64,000 bases of DNA from Streptomyces sp. SID12488 (lineage in GTDB: Bacteria; Actinomycetota; Actinomycetes; Streptomycetales; Streptomycetaceae), in the NCBI RefSeq assembly GCF_010548275.1, contig NZ_JAAGLT010000021.1, forward strand, positions 62,001-126,000, given 5' to 3'. This document shows, piece by piece, positions 53,795 through 62,236 of this stretch; the first letter of the stretch is position 1, and each line of letters starts with the position of its first letter. The position numbers and the translations under genes were made by a program. Below the pieces are notes generated by a model. That model ran no database searches. It was not told the origin of the DNA and was given only the letters and a program-made list of their open reading frames with translations.

Positions 53795-54827
53795 GGCGGG
53801 CGTTCCTCTTCTTCAGGGCGGACGCCACGCGCAGGGCGACGATCCGGTCGACCGCGATGGCGAGGATGAGCAGGATGCCGTTGATGGCCATGACCCACAC
53901 GGAGCTGACGCCGAGCGCGGGCAACACGCTGTTGATGGAGGTCAGCAGCAGGGCGCCGAGCGCGGCCCCGTAGACGCTGCCGGAGCCGCCGGTGAAGACC
54001 ACACCGCCGACCACGACCGCGCTGACGACGGTGAGTTCGTACCCGTTGCCGGTGCTGGAGTCGACGTTGCCGAACCGCGCGAGGTAGAGCGCGCCGGCGA
54101 GTCCTGCGAGTCCGCCGCAGAAGGTGTACGCGGTGAGGATCCGCTTGCGTACGGGGATACCGGCGAGCCGGGCGGCCTCGGGGTTGGAGCCGAGCGCGTA
54201 CAGCTCACGGCCGCTGCCGTACTGCCGGAGGTAGTAGGCGGTGGCGATGAGGACGGCGAGTGCGATCAGCGCGAGATAGGGAACCGCCGTGATGCCACCC
54301 GACCCGAAGTCGACGAATCCGTCCGGGAGGTCGGCCGCCGTGATCTGCCGTGAGCCGACCCAGATGGAGTCGATGCCGCGGATGATGTAGAGCGTGCCGA
54401 GGGTGACGACGAGAGCGGGTACCTGGCCGAAGCTGACGAGCAGTCCGTTGAGGAGTCCGAAGCCGATGCCGAGGAGGACGGCCAGGGCGATGGCCACGAC
54501 GGGGTTTCCGCCGTCCTGGAGGTAGAGGCCGGCGGCGAAGGCGCTGATGCCGAGCGTGGAGCCGACCGACAGGTCGACGTTGCGGGTGATGACCACCAGC
54601 GACTGGCCGGTGGCGACCAGGACCAGGATCGTCGCGTTCAGCAGCAGGTCCTTGATGCCCTGCTCGGACAGGAACTCGCTGTTGCCGGCCTGGGTGACGG
54701 CGATCATCACCAGGAAGACGACCAGGATGGCGAGTTCGCGCATCTTGAACACGCGGTCCACCAGCCGGGTGCCGCTGGACTTGGGCACCTCGGCGGCGGG
54801 GGCGGGGTTGGGGGCGGTCACCGTCAT
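53787..54827 (-). CDS. rhaP: Rhamnose ABC transporter permease
   Basis: 346 residues. ATG 54827 overlaps the rhaT stop in an ATGA, which fixes the start; the frame is open further upstream but that part is inside rhaT. Family marks: ATGQSLVVITRNVDLSVGST, NGLLVSFGQVPALVVTLGTL, YALGSNPEAARLAGIPVRKR, VVSAVVVGGVVFTGGSGSVY. About nine membrane helices. It pairs with RhaQ. Confidence 0.93.
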   Translation of the reverse strand: MTVTAPNPAPAAEVPKSSGTRLVDRVFKMRELAILVVFLVMIAVTQAGNSEFLSEQGIKDLLLNATILVLVATGQSLVVITRNVDLSVGSTLGISAFAAGLYLQDGGNPVVAIALAVLLGIGFGLLNGLLVSFGQVPALVVTLGTLYIIRGIDSIWVGSRQITAADLPDGFVDFGSGGITAVPYLALIALAVLIATAYYLRQYGSGRELYALGSNPEAARLAGIPVRKRILTAYTFCGGLAGLAGALYLARFGNVDSSTGNGYELTVVSAVVVGGVVFTGGSGSVYGAALGALLLTSINSVLPALGVSSVWVMAINGILLILAIAVDRIVALRVASALKKRNARHG

Positions 54828-56341
54828 GCGGCGGCCCTCCCGGTGGCTGCGGCCATCACCGTTTCCTCGGTTGCTTCGGAGCGCGGGATCTCGGCGGCGA
54901 GGCGGCCCTCGTGCATCACGAGCACGCGGTCGGCCATTCCGAGGATCTCGGGCAGGTCGGAGGAGATCATCAGCACGGCCACACCGTCGGCGGCCAGCTC
55001 GCTGAGCAGGCGGTGCACCTCGGCCTTGGTACCGACGTCGATGCCACGGGTGGGCTCGTCGACGATCAGCACCCTGGGCCCGGTGGCGAGCCACTTGGCC
55101 AGGACGACCTTCTGCTGGTTGCCGCCGGACAGCGTGTTGACGGTGTCGGCGATGCGGGCGTACTTCACCTGGAGCTTCACGGCCCAGTCGAGGGAGCGGC
55201 TGCGCTCGGCGCCCCGGTCCATCAGCCCGGCCTTGACGGTCGTGCGAAGACCCGTGAGGCCGATGTTCCGCTCGATGGACATGTCCATCACCAGGCCCTG
55301 GGCGCGGCGGTCCTCGGGGACGAGGGCGAGCCCGGCGGCCATGGCCGTGGAGGGCGCTCCGTTCGTCAGGAGCGTGCCGTCCACCTCGACCTCGCCGGCG
55401 TCCCAGCGGTCGATGCCGAAGACGGCTCGGGCCACCTCGGTGCGGCCGGCGCCGACGAGTCCGGCGAGGCCCACGATCTCGCCGTGCCGGACCTCGAAGG
55501 AGACGTCGGTGAAGACACCCTCGCGGGTCAGCCGGCGCACGCTGAGCGCGACCTCGCCGGCCTCCACGTCCTGCTTCGGGTAGAGCTCGTCGAGGTCGCG
55601 GCCGACCATCCGGCGTACGAGATCGTCCTCGGTCATGCCGTCGATCGGCTCACTGGCGATCCAGGCACCGTCGCGGAGGGTCGTCACCTGCTGGCAGATC
55701 TGGAAGATCTCCTCCAGCCGGTGCGAGATGAACAGCACGGCGGCGCCCTGTTCGCGCAGGGTGCGGACGACGCCGAAGAGGCGGGCCACCTCGCTGCCGG
55801 TGAGGGCCGCGGTCGGCTCGTCCATGATCAGGACGCGGGCGTCGAAGGAGAGCGCCTTGGCGATCTCGACGATCTGCTGGTCCGCGATGGACAGGCCGCG
55901 TGCGGGGCGGTCGGGGTCGAGTTCGACGCCCAGGCGCCTCATCAGCGCGGCGGTCGCCGCGTGGGTGGCCTTGTGGTCGATCCGGCCGAGGGCGCGCCGG
56001 GGCTGGCGACCCATGAAGATGTTTTCGGCGATCGACAGGTCCGGGAAGAGCGTGGGCTCCTGGTAGATGACGGCGATACCGGCGTCGCGGGCGTCGCCGG
56101 GGCCGTGGAAGACGACGGGCGCGCCGTCGAGCAGCACCTGGCCGGCATCCGGTCGGTGCACGCCGGCGAGCGTCTTGATGAGGGTGGACTTACCGGCGCC
56201 GTTCTCACCGGCGAGTGCGTGCACTTCGCCGGGAAACAGCTGCATGGAGACGTCCCGCAGGGCACGCACCGCACCGAAGGACTTCGAGATGTCCTTGAGT
56301 GCCAGCACAGGGGCCGGCCCCGGGTCGGACGGGTGGGTCAT
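54824..56341 (-). CDS. rhaT: Rhamnose ABC transporter ATP-binding protein (two-domain)
   Basis: 505 residues; ATG 56341. Two ABC ATPase halves as in RbsA-type proteins: Walker A ALAGENGAGKSTLIKTLAGV, signature RGLSIADQQIVEIAKAL, Walker B VLIMDEPTAAL; second half GLAGLVGAGRTEVARAVFGI and NTLSGGNQQKVVLAKWLATG with VLIVDEPTRGIDVG. It energises rhamnose uptake. It is the first gene of the leftward operon, transcribed from a TTGACG/TAACGT promoter with a LacI-type operator just downstream. Confidence 0.95.
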   Translation of the reverse strand: MTHPSDPGPAPVLALKDISKSFGAVRALRDVSMQLFPGEVHALAGENGAGKSTLIKTLAGVHRPDAGQVLLDGAPVVFHGPGDARDAGIAVIYQEPTLFPDLSIAENIFMGRQPRRALGRIDHKATHAATAALMRRLGVELDPDRPARGLSIADQQIVEIAKALSFDARVLIMDEPTAALTGSEVARLFGVVRTLREQGAAVLFISHRLEEIFQICQQVTTLRDGAWIASEPIDGMTEDDLVRRMVGRDLDELYPKQDVEAGEVALSVRRLTREGVFTDVSFEVRHGEIVGLAGLVGAGRTEVARAVFGIDRWDAGEVEVDGTLLTNGAPSTAMAAGLALVPEDRRAQGLVMDMSIERNIGLTGLRTTVKAGLMDRGAERSRSLDWAVKLQVKYARIADTVNTLSGGNQQKVVLAKWLATGPRVLIVDEPTRGIDVGTKAEVHRLLSELAADGVAVLMISSDLPEILGMADRVLVMHEGRLAAEIPRSEATEETVMAAATGRAAA

Positions 56342-56385
56342 GAGGGCTCCTCGACGACGCCGGTGGGACTGGCCTCACGACGTCG

Positions 56386-56441
56386 TGAAAGGTTTCAACT
56401 GGGTTGCCGGGACGTTAGACACGGGAGACATGTCACGTCAA
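56386..56441 (-). promoter_or_regulatory. Leftward rha promoter with LacI-type operator
   Basis: Minus strand: TTGACG (56436-56441), 18 bp, TAACGT (56412-56417). The palindrome TGAAAGGTTTCA (56386-56397) sits just downstream of the expected start site. Its TGAAA...TTTCA arms match the second site at 56552. Confidence 0.7.
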
Positions 56442-56451
56442 TGGGTATGTG

Positions 56452-56466
56452 TCGAAATTCTTTCGA
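56452..56466. promoter_or_regulatory. Palindrome between the two rha promoters
   Basis: TCGAAATTCTTTCGA has perfect six-base arms around TTC. It lies upstream of both -35 regions, a typical activator position, and differs from the LacI-type sites. Confidence 0.4.
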
Positions 56467-56515
56467 TAGTCGAAGGTCACAGGCAAGTCACGGTAGGCCG
56501 AAACGGTCAGAGGAC

Positions 56516-56563
56516 TTGACACCCCTTCGGGCTGCTCATAGCTTCCCGTTCTGAATCGTTTCA
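56516..56563 (+). promoter_or_regulatory. Rightward rha promoter with LacI-type operator
   Basis: TTGACA (56516-56521), exactly 17 bp, TAGCTT (56539-56544) is a near-ideal housekeeping promoter. TGAATCGTTTCA (56552-56563) overlaps the expected start site and matches the LacI-family consensus TGAAACGTTTCA at 11 of 12 positions. Confidence 0.78.
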
Positions 56564-56628
56564 TCAGACCGTCGTTCCGCGTGCTGATTCCCAGCAGTCG
56601 TTCCGACCGATGCCACAGGAGTCCTGAA

Positions 56629-57789
56629 GTGACCGACCTCAGCGCGGTGAAGGCCGCTCTCAAGACCCAGGCCATCGAAACGCCGTCGTGGGCGTACGGG
56701 AACTCGGGGACCCGTTTCAAGGTGTTCGCCCAGCCCGGCGTCCCCCGGAACCCCTTCGAGAAGCTGGACGACGCGGCCCAGGTGCACGCCCTCACCGGTG
56801 TGGCCCCGACCGTCGCCCTGCACATTCCGTGGGACAAGGTCGAGGACTATGCGGCTCTTGCCAAGTACGCCGGGGAGCGCGGCCTGAAGCTGGGCGCGAT
56901 CAACTCGAACACCTTCCAGGACGACGACTACAAGCTCGGCAGCATCTGCCACCCGGACGCGGTGGTGCGCCGCAAGGCGCTCGGTCACTTGTTGGAGTGC
57001 GTCGACATCATGGACGCGACGGGGTCGAAGGACCTCAAGCTGTGGTTCGCCGACGGGACGAACTATCCCGGTCAGGACGACATCCGTGAGCGGCAGGACC
57101 GGCTCTCCGAGGCCCTGGCCGCGGTGTACGAGCGGCTCGGCGACGACCAGCGCATGCTCCTCGAGTACAAGTTCTTCGAGCCGGCCTTCTACGCGACCGA
57201 CGTCCCGGACTGGGGCACGGCGTACGCGCACTGCCTCAAGCTCGGCCCGAAGGCACAGGTCGTGGTCGACACCGGGCACCACGCGCCCGGGACCAACATC
57301 GAGTTCATCGTCGCGACGCTGCTGCGCGAGGGGAAGCTCGGCGCGTTCGACTTCAACTCGCGGTTCTACGCGGACGACGACCTGATGGTCGGCTCGGCGG
57401 ACCCGTTCCAGCTGTTCCGGATCATGTACGAGGTGATCCGGGGCGGCGGGTTCGTGCCCGAGGTCGCGTTCATGCTGGACCAGTGCCACAACATCGAGGC
57501 GAAGATTCCGGCGATCATCCGGTCGGTGATGAACGTTCAGGAGGCGACGGCGAAGGCACTCCTTGTTGACGCGTCGGCGTTGGGTGCTGCTCAGCGGGCC
57601 GGGGATGTGCTGGCCGCCAACGCGGTGTTGATGGACGCGTACAACACGGATGTGCGGCCGTTGCTCGTGGAGGTTCGGGAGGAGCTGGGGTTGGACGGGG
57701 ATCCGATCGCCGCGTATGCCCGGTCCGGGTGGGGTTCGAAGATCGCCGCGGAGCGGGTTGGTGGGGAGCAGGCCGGTTGGGGGGCGTGA
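56629..57789 (+). CDS. rhaI: L-rhamnose isomerase
   Basis: 386 residues from GTG 56629 with CAGGAGT upstream. The TIM-barrel isomerase has segments FKVFAQPGVPRNPFEKLDDA, VHALTGVAPTVALHIPWDKV, DLKLWFADGTNYPGQDDIRE, VVDTGHHAPGTNIEFIVATL and LGAFDFNSRFYADDDLMVGS. Metal-binding His/Asp/Glu lie in these loops. It belongs to the RhaI-type (Pseudomonas stutzeri-like) rhamnose isomerases and not to E. coli RhaA. It converts L-rhamnose to L-rhamnulose, the first committed step. Confidence 0.94.
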   Translation: MTDLSAVKAALKTQAIETPSWAYGNSGTRFKVFAQPGVPRNPFEKLDDAAQVHALTGVAPTVALHIPWDKVEDYAALAKYAGERGLKLGAINSNTFQDDDYKLGSICHPDAVVRRKALGHLLECVDIMDATGSKDLKLWFADGTNYPGQDDIRERQDRLSEALAAVYERLGDDQRMLLEYKFFEPAFYATDVPDWGTAYAHCLKLGPKAQVVVDTGHHAPGTNIEFIVATLLREGKLGAFDFNSRFYADDDLMVGSADPFQLFRIMYEVIRGGGFVPEVAFMLDQCHNIEAKIPAIIRSVMNVQEATAKALLVDASALGAAQRAGDVLAANAVLMDAYNTDVRPLLVEVREELGLDGDPIAAYARSGWGSKIAAERVGGEQAGWGA

Positions 57790-57840
57790 CTTCCGGGTCT
57801 CGTCTGCCAGGTTCGGTTCGTCGCGGACCATCAGCTCGTT

Positions 57841-57881
57841 GTGGCTTGTCGCGCAGTTCCCCGCGCCCCTATAGGGGCGCC
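57841..57881 (+). repeat. Streptomyces dispersed hairpin repeat, copy C
   Basis: GTGGCTTGTCGCGCAGTTCC, then the perfect 18-bp palindrome GCGCCCCTATAGGGGCGC (57863-57880). It lies in the 117-bp gap between rhaI and the aldolase gene, inside the operon. Confidence 0.8.
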
Positions 57882-57906
57882 ACACATCACGTAAGGATTG
57901 ACTCGC

Positions 57907-59946
57907 ATGGCTATCCATCCCGAAGCCGCCGCCCTCATCGCACGGTCTCGTCGGCTTGGTGCTGACGCCCGGAACACCAACTACGCGGGTGGGAACACGT
58001 CCGCGAAGGGGACCGATATCGATCCCGTCACCGGGGGTGATGTCGAGCTGATGTGGGTCAAGGGGTCCGGGGGTGACCTGGGGACCCTGACCGAGGGTGG
58101 GCTGGCCGTGCTGCGGCTGGACCGGCTGCACGCGCTCAAGGGGGTCTATCCGGGCGTCGAGCGCGAGGACGAGATGGTCGCCGCGTTCGACTACTGCCTG
58201 CACGGCAAGGGTGGGGCGGCACCGTCCATCGACACCGCGATGCACGGGCTCGTCGACGCCGCGCACGTGGATCACCTCCACCCCGACTCCGGTATCGCGC
58301 TCGCCTGCGCGGCCGACGGGGAGAAGCTGACCGCCGAGTGTTTCGGGGACAGCGTGGTGTGGGTGCCGTGGCGGCGCCCCGGGTTCCAGCTCGGCCTGGA
58401 CATCGCCGCCGTGAAGGCCGCCAATCCGCAGGCGATCGGATGCGTCCTCGGCGGGCACGGCATCACCGCCTGGGGCGACACCGCCGAGGAGTGCGAGAAG
58501 AACTCGCTGCACATCATCCGTACGGCCGAGGCGTTCCTCGCCGAGCGCGGGAAGGCCGAGCCGTTCGGCCCGGTTCTCGACGGGTACGCGGCCCTCGCGC
58601 CCGAGGAGCGGCGTGAGCGTGCCGCCGCGCTCGCCCCGTATGTGCGGGCCATCGCCTCGCAGGACAAGCCGCAGGTCGGGCACTTCACCGACTCGGACGT
58701 CGTGCTGGACTTCGTGTCACGCGCCGAGCACCCGCGGCTGGCGGCCCTTGGTACCTCCTGCCCTGACCACTTCCTGCGCACCAAGGTCAGGCCGCTCGTC
58801 CTCGATCTGCCGGCCTCCGCGCCCCTCGACCAGGCGATCGCGCGGCTCAAGGAGCTGCACGCCGAGTACCGCGAGGAGTACGCGGCCTACTACGGGCGCA
58901 ACGCCCTGCCCGACTCCCCCGCGATGCGCGGCGCCGACCCGGCGATCGTGCTGATCCCCGGCGTGGGCATGTTCAGCTTCGGCAAGGACAAGCAGACCGC
59001 TCGGGTGGCCGGTGAGTTCTACGTCAACGCGATCAACGTGATGCACGGGGCCGAGGCGGTCTCGACGTACGCGCCGATCGAGGAGTCGGAGAAGTTCCGC
59101 ATCGAGTACTGGGCCCTGGAGGAGGCGAAGCTCCAGCGGATGCCGAAGCCGAAGGCGCTGGCCACTCGGGTCGCTCTCGTCACCGGTGCGGGTAGCGGGA
59201 TCGGCAGGGCGATCGCCGAACGGCTGGTCGCCGAGGGCGCCTGTGTCGTCGTCGCCGACCTCAACGCGGAGAACGCCCAGGCTGTGGCGGAGGAGCTGGG
59301 CGGGGCGGACAAGGCCGTCGCCGTCACCGTCGATGTGACGAGCGAGGAGCAGATCGCCGAGGCGTTCCGGGCCGCCGTGCTGGCGTTCGGCGGGGTGGAT
59401 CTCGTCGTCAACAACGCGGGGATCTCGATCTCCAAGCCGCTGCTGGAGACCTCGGCGCGGGACTGGGATCTGCAGCACGACATCATGGCGCGCGGTTCGT
59501 TCCTCGTCTCTCGCGAGGCGGCGCGCGTGCTGATCGCGCAGGAGCTGGGCGGCGACATCATCTACATCGCGTCCAAGAACGCCGTCTTCGCCGGGCCGAA
59601 CAACATCGCCTACTCCGCGACCAAGGCCGACCAGGCGCACCAGGTGCGGCTGCTGGCCGCCGAGCTGGGCGAGCACGGCATCCGGGTCAACGGCATCAAC
59701 CCCGACGGTGTCGTGCGCGGCTCCGGGATCTTCGCGGCCGGCTGGGGTGCCCAGCGTGCGGCGACGTACGGGATCGAGGAGGAGAAGCTCGGCGAGTTCT
59801 ACGCGCAGCGGACCATCCTCAAGCGCGAGGTACTGCCCGAGCACGTCGCCAACGCCGTGTTCGCGCTGACCGGCGGCGAGCTGACGCACACCACCGGGCT
59901 GCACGTACCGGTCGACGCCGGCGTCGCCGCGGCCTTCCTGCGATGA
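57907..59946 (+). CDS. Bifunctional rhamnulose-1-phosphate aldolase/lactaldehyde dehydrogenase (RhaEW type)
   Basis: 679 residues; ATG 57907 with AAGGA upstream. The N-terminal class II aldolase part (about 1-400) has the NTNYAGGNTSAKG phosphate loop and zinc His in LVDAAHVDHLHPDSGI and GGHGITAWG. The C-terminal SDR part (about 415-679) has VALVTGAGSGIGRAIAERLV, LVVNNAGIS and YSATKADQAHQV; here the usual catalytic Tyr-Lys pair is visible. The aldolase splits rhamnulose 1-phosphate into DHAP and L-lactaldehyde; the SDR half is known in RhaEW proteins to oxidise lactaldehyde to lactate. The stop overlaps the rhaB start. Confidence 0.93.
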   Translation: MAIHPEAAALIARSRRLGADARNTNYAGGNTSAKGTDIDPVTGGDVELMWVKGSGGDLGTLTEGGLAVLRLDRLHALKGVYPGVEREDEMVAAFDYCLHGKGGAAPSIDTAMHGLVDAAHVDHLHPDSGIALACAADGEKLTAECFGDSVVWVPWRRPGFQLGLDIAAVKAANPQAIGCVLGGHGITAWGDTAEECEKNSLHIIRTAEAFLAERGKAEPFGPVLDGYAALAPEERRERAAALAPYVRAIASQDKPQVGHFTDSDVVLDFVSRAEHPRLAALGTSCPDHFLRTKVRPLVLDLPASAPLDQAIARLKELHAEYREEYAAYYGRNALPDSPAMRGADPAIVLIPGVGMFSFGKDKQTARVAGEFYVNAINVMHGAEAVSTYAPIEESEKFRIEYWALEEAKLQRMPKPKALATRVALVTGAGSGIGRAIAERLVAEGACVVVADLNAENAQAVAEELGGADKAVAVTVDVTSEEQIAEAFRAAVLAFGGVDLVVNNAGISISKPLLETSARDWDLQHDIMARGSFLVSREAARVLIAQELGGDIIYIASKNAVFAGPNNIAYSATKADQAHQVRLLAAELGEHGIRVNGINPDGVVRGSGIFAAGWGAQRAATYGIEEEKLGEFYAQRTILKREVLPEHVANAVFALTGGELTHTTGLHVPVDAGVAAAFLR

Positions 59947-61409
59947 GCCTGACCGTCAAGTCGTACGCCGCGGTCGACCTCGGCGCCTCCAGTGGGCGCG
60001 TCATGGTCGGCCGGGTCGGGCCCGACACGCTGGAGCTGGCCGAGGCGCACCGGTTCGTGAACCGGCCCGTGCGGGTGCCCGAGGGGCTGCGCTGGGATGT
60101 TCTCGCGCTGTACGGGGGTGTGCTCGACGGGCTCCGGGCGGCGGGTACCGACTGCGGTGGAGAACTCGACTCCGTCGGCATCGACAGCTGGGCCGTGGAC
60201 TACGGGCTGCTGGATGCCGACGGCGCCCTGCTGGGCAACCCGGTGCACTACCGCGACGCCCGCACCGAGGGTGTCGCGGAGAAGATGTGGGCGAGTGTCC
60301 CGGCCGCCGAGCTGTACGCGGCGACCGGGTTGCAGTACGCGCCCTTCAACACCCTCTACCAGCTGACGGCGGCCCGTGACACACGTCAACTGGCCGCCGC
60401 CCAGCGGTTGTTGCTCATCCCGGACCTGTTGACGTACTGGCTCACGGGCGAGGCCGGCACCGAGCTGACCAACGCCTCCACCACCCAGCTGATCGATCCC
60501 CGCACCCGCGACTGGGCCCATGACATCGCGCGGAGACTGGACATCGACCTCGGGCTGTTCGCGCCGCTGCGCCAGCCCGGTGATCCGGCGGGCGTGCTGC
60601 GGGCCGAGGTGCTGGAGGAGACCGGGCTCGCCGGGCCGGTGCCGGTGACCACGGTCGGGTCGCACGACACCGCCTCCGCGGTGGCGGCCGTTCCGGCAGT
60701 GGACGAGCGGTTCGCCTACATCTGCACCGGCACCTGGTCCCTGGCCGGCCTGGAGCTGGAAGCGCCCGTCCTCTCCGAGGAGAGCCGGGCCGCCAACTTC
60801 ACCAACGAGCTGGGGCTCGACGGCACGGTCCGCTATCTGCGCAACATCATGGGGCTGTGGCTGCTCCAGGAGTGTGTACGGGCCTGGGGGAACCCGGACC
60901 TGGGCGATCTGCTGCGGGCGGCGGCCGAGGCGCCGGGGCTGCGGTCCGTGGTGGACGCGGGGGACGCGTCGTTCCTGGCGCCCGGGCGGATGCCGGAGCG
61001 GATCGCCGATGCCTGTCGGGTTTCCGGGCAGCCGGTGCCCGGGACTCCGGGCGAGATCACCCGCTGCATCCTCGACTCCCTCGCCCTCGCCCATCGGCGG
61101 GCGGTGGCGGACGCCCAGCGGCTCGCCGGGCATGCCGTCGACGCCGTACACATCGTGGGGGGTGGGACGCGCAACGCGCTGCTGTGTCAACTCACCGCCG
61201 ACGCCTGCGGGTTGCCGGTGGTGGCGGGTCCCGCCGAGGCCGCCGCGCTCGGCAACGTCCTCGTCCAGGCGAGGGCCCACGGACTCGTCGGCGACCGTAC
61301 GGACATGCGCCGGCTGCTCGCCCGTACCCAGCCGCTGACCCGCTACGAGCCGTCAGGTGACCCGGCGGCCTGGCGCGCGGCCGAGGCCCGGCTCACCGAA
61401 GTCCGGTGA
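59943..61409 (+). CDS. rhaB: Rhamnulokinase
   Basis: 488 residues; ATG 59943 overlaps the previous stop (ATGA). FGGY kinase fold: AAVDLGASSGRVMVGRVG near the N-terminus, GIDSWAVDYGLLDADG, TVGSHDTASAVAAVPA, YICTGTWSLAGLE and the ADP-binding VHIVGGGTRNALLCQLTADA. It phosphorylates L-rhamnulose at O-1 with ATP. Its presence shows the phosphorylated pathway and not the alternative dehydrogenase route. A short hairpin (61410-61426) follows its stop. Confidence 0.95.
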   Translation: MSLTVKSYAAVDLGASSGRVMVGRVGPDTLELAEAHRFVNRPVRVPEGLRWDVLALYGGVLDGLRAAGTDCGGELDSVGIDSWAVDYGLLDADGALLGNPVHYRDARTEGVAEKMWASVPAAELYAATGLQYAPFNTLYQLTAARDTRQLAAAQRLLLIPDLLTYWLTGEAGTELTNASTTQLIDPRTRDWAHDIARRLDIDLGLFAPLRQPGDPAGVLRAEVLEETGLAGPVPVTTVGSHDTASAVAAVPAVDERFAYICTGTWSLAGLELEAPVLSEESRAANFTNELGLDGTVRYLRNIMGLWLLQECVRAWGNPDLGDLLRAAAEAPGLRSVVDAGDASFLAPGRMPERIADACRVSGQPVPGTPGEITRCILDSLALAHRRAVADAQRLAGHAVDAVHIVGGGTRNALLCQLTADACGLPVVAGPAEAAALGNVLVQARAHGLVGDRTDMRRLLARTQPLTRYEPSGDPAAWRAAEARLTEVR

Positions 61410-61426
61410 GCCGGGGATTCCCCGGC
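61410..61426 (+). terminator. Small hairpin after rhaB
   Basis: GCCGGGG-ATT-CCCCGGC, seven-base stem directly at the rhaB stop. Probably a weak terminator separating rhaIEB from lutABC. Confidence 0.5.
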
Positions 61427-61450
61427 GCGTGACCTCCGCGTACTCTGCAC

Positions 61451-61461
61451 TCATCCGATGA
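61451..61461 (+). promoter_or_regulatory. Palindrome before lutA
   Basis: TCATC-C-GATGA is a perfect palindrome 10 bp before the AGGAG site of lutA. Its place fits an operator for a GntR-type regulator, but no such gene is in the window. Confidence 0.35.
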
Positions 61462-61480
61462 TCGATCGCTAGGAGCCGCG

Positions 61481-62236
61481 ATGCGTGTCGCACTGTTCCT
61501 TACCTGTGTCAACGACACGCTGTATCCGGACACGGGCCGCGCCGTGGTGAAACTGCTGACCAGGCTGGGTGTCGACGTCGACTTCCCGATGGCGCAGACC
61601 TGCTGCGGGCAGGCGCACTACAACACCGGGTACCGGCACGAGGCCGAGCCGCTGGCCCGGCATTTCTCCGATGTATTCGGGGAGTACGAGGCGATCGTGA
61701 CGCCATCCGGGTCGTGCGGCGCGATGGTGCGCGAGCTGTATCCGCGGATGGGTGAGCGGGCGCGGGCCGAGGGGCGCGGGGACGGGCTCGCGGCCACGCT
61801 GGCGCCCGTGGTCCCGAAGACGTACGAGCTGACGGAGTTCCTGGTGGACGTGCTGGGGGTGACGGACGTGGGCGCCTACTACCCGCACACCGTCACCTAC
61901 CACCCGACGTGCCACGGGCTGCGCAGCCTCGGGCTGGCCGACCGGCCGCTCAGGCTGCTCCAGGCCGTCAAGGGTCTTGAGCTGCGCGAGCTGCCCGGGG
62001 CCGACGAGTGCTGTGGCTTCGGCGGGACGTTCGCGCTGAAGAACGCCGATGTCTCGGCGGCGATGGGCACCGACAAGGTGCGCAACGCCGAGTCGACGGG
62101 GGCGGAGGTGCTGTGCGCCGCCGACAACTCGTGTCTCATGCACATCGGCGGGACCATGACCCGGCTGAGCACCGGTATGCGGCCGGTGCACATCGCGGAG
62201 ATCCTGGCGAGCACGGAAGAGGAGCCGAGCGTATGA
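61481..62236 (+). CDS. lutA: Lactate utilisation protein A (Fe-S oxidoreductase, CCG domains)
   Basis: 251 residues; ATG 61481 after AGGAG. Two cysteine-rich CCG-type domains: ALFLTCVNDTLYPDTGRAVV, PMAQTCCGQAHYNTGY, then VTYHPTCHGLRSLGLADRPL, ADECCGFGGTFALKNADVSA. These ligate Fe-S clusters as in LutA/YkgE. With LutB and LutC it oxidises L-lactate to pyruvate, as shown in Bacillus subtilis. Here it follows the rhamnose genes that make lactaldehyde/lactate. Confidence 0.94.
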   Translation: MRVALFLTCVNDTLYPDTGRAVVKLLTRLGVDVDFPMAQTCCGQAHYNTGYRHEAEPLARHFSDVFGEYEAIVTPSGSCGAMVRELYPRMGERARAEGRGDGLAATLAPVVPKTYELTEFLVDVLGVTDVGAYYPHTVTYHPTCHGLRSLGLADRPLRLLQAVKGLELRELPGADECCGFGGTFALKNADVSAAMGTDKVRNAESTGAEVLCAADNSCLMHIGGTMTRLSTGMRPVHIAEILASTEEEPSV

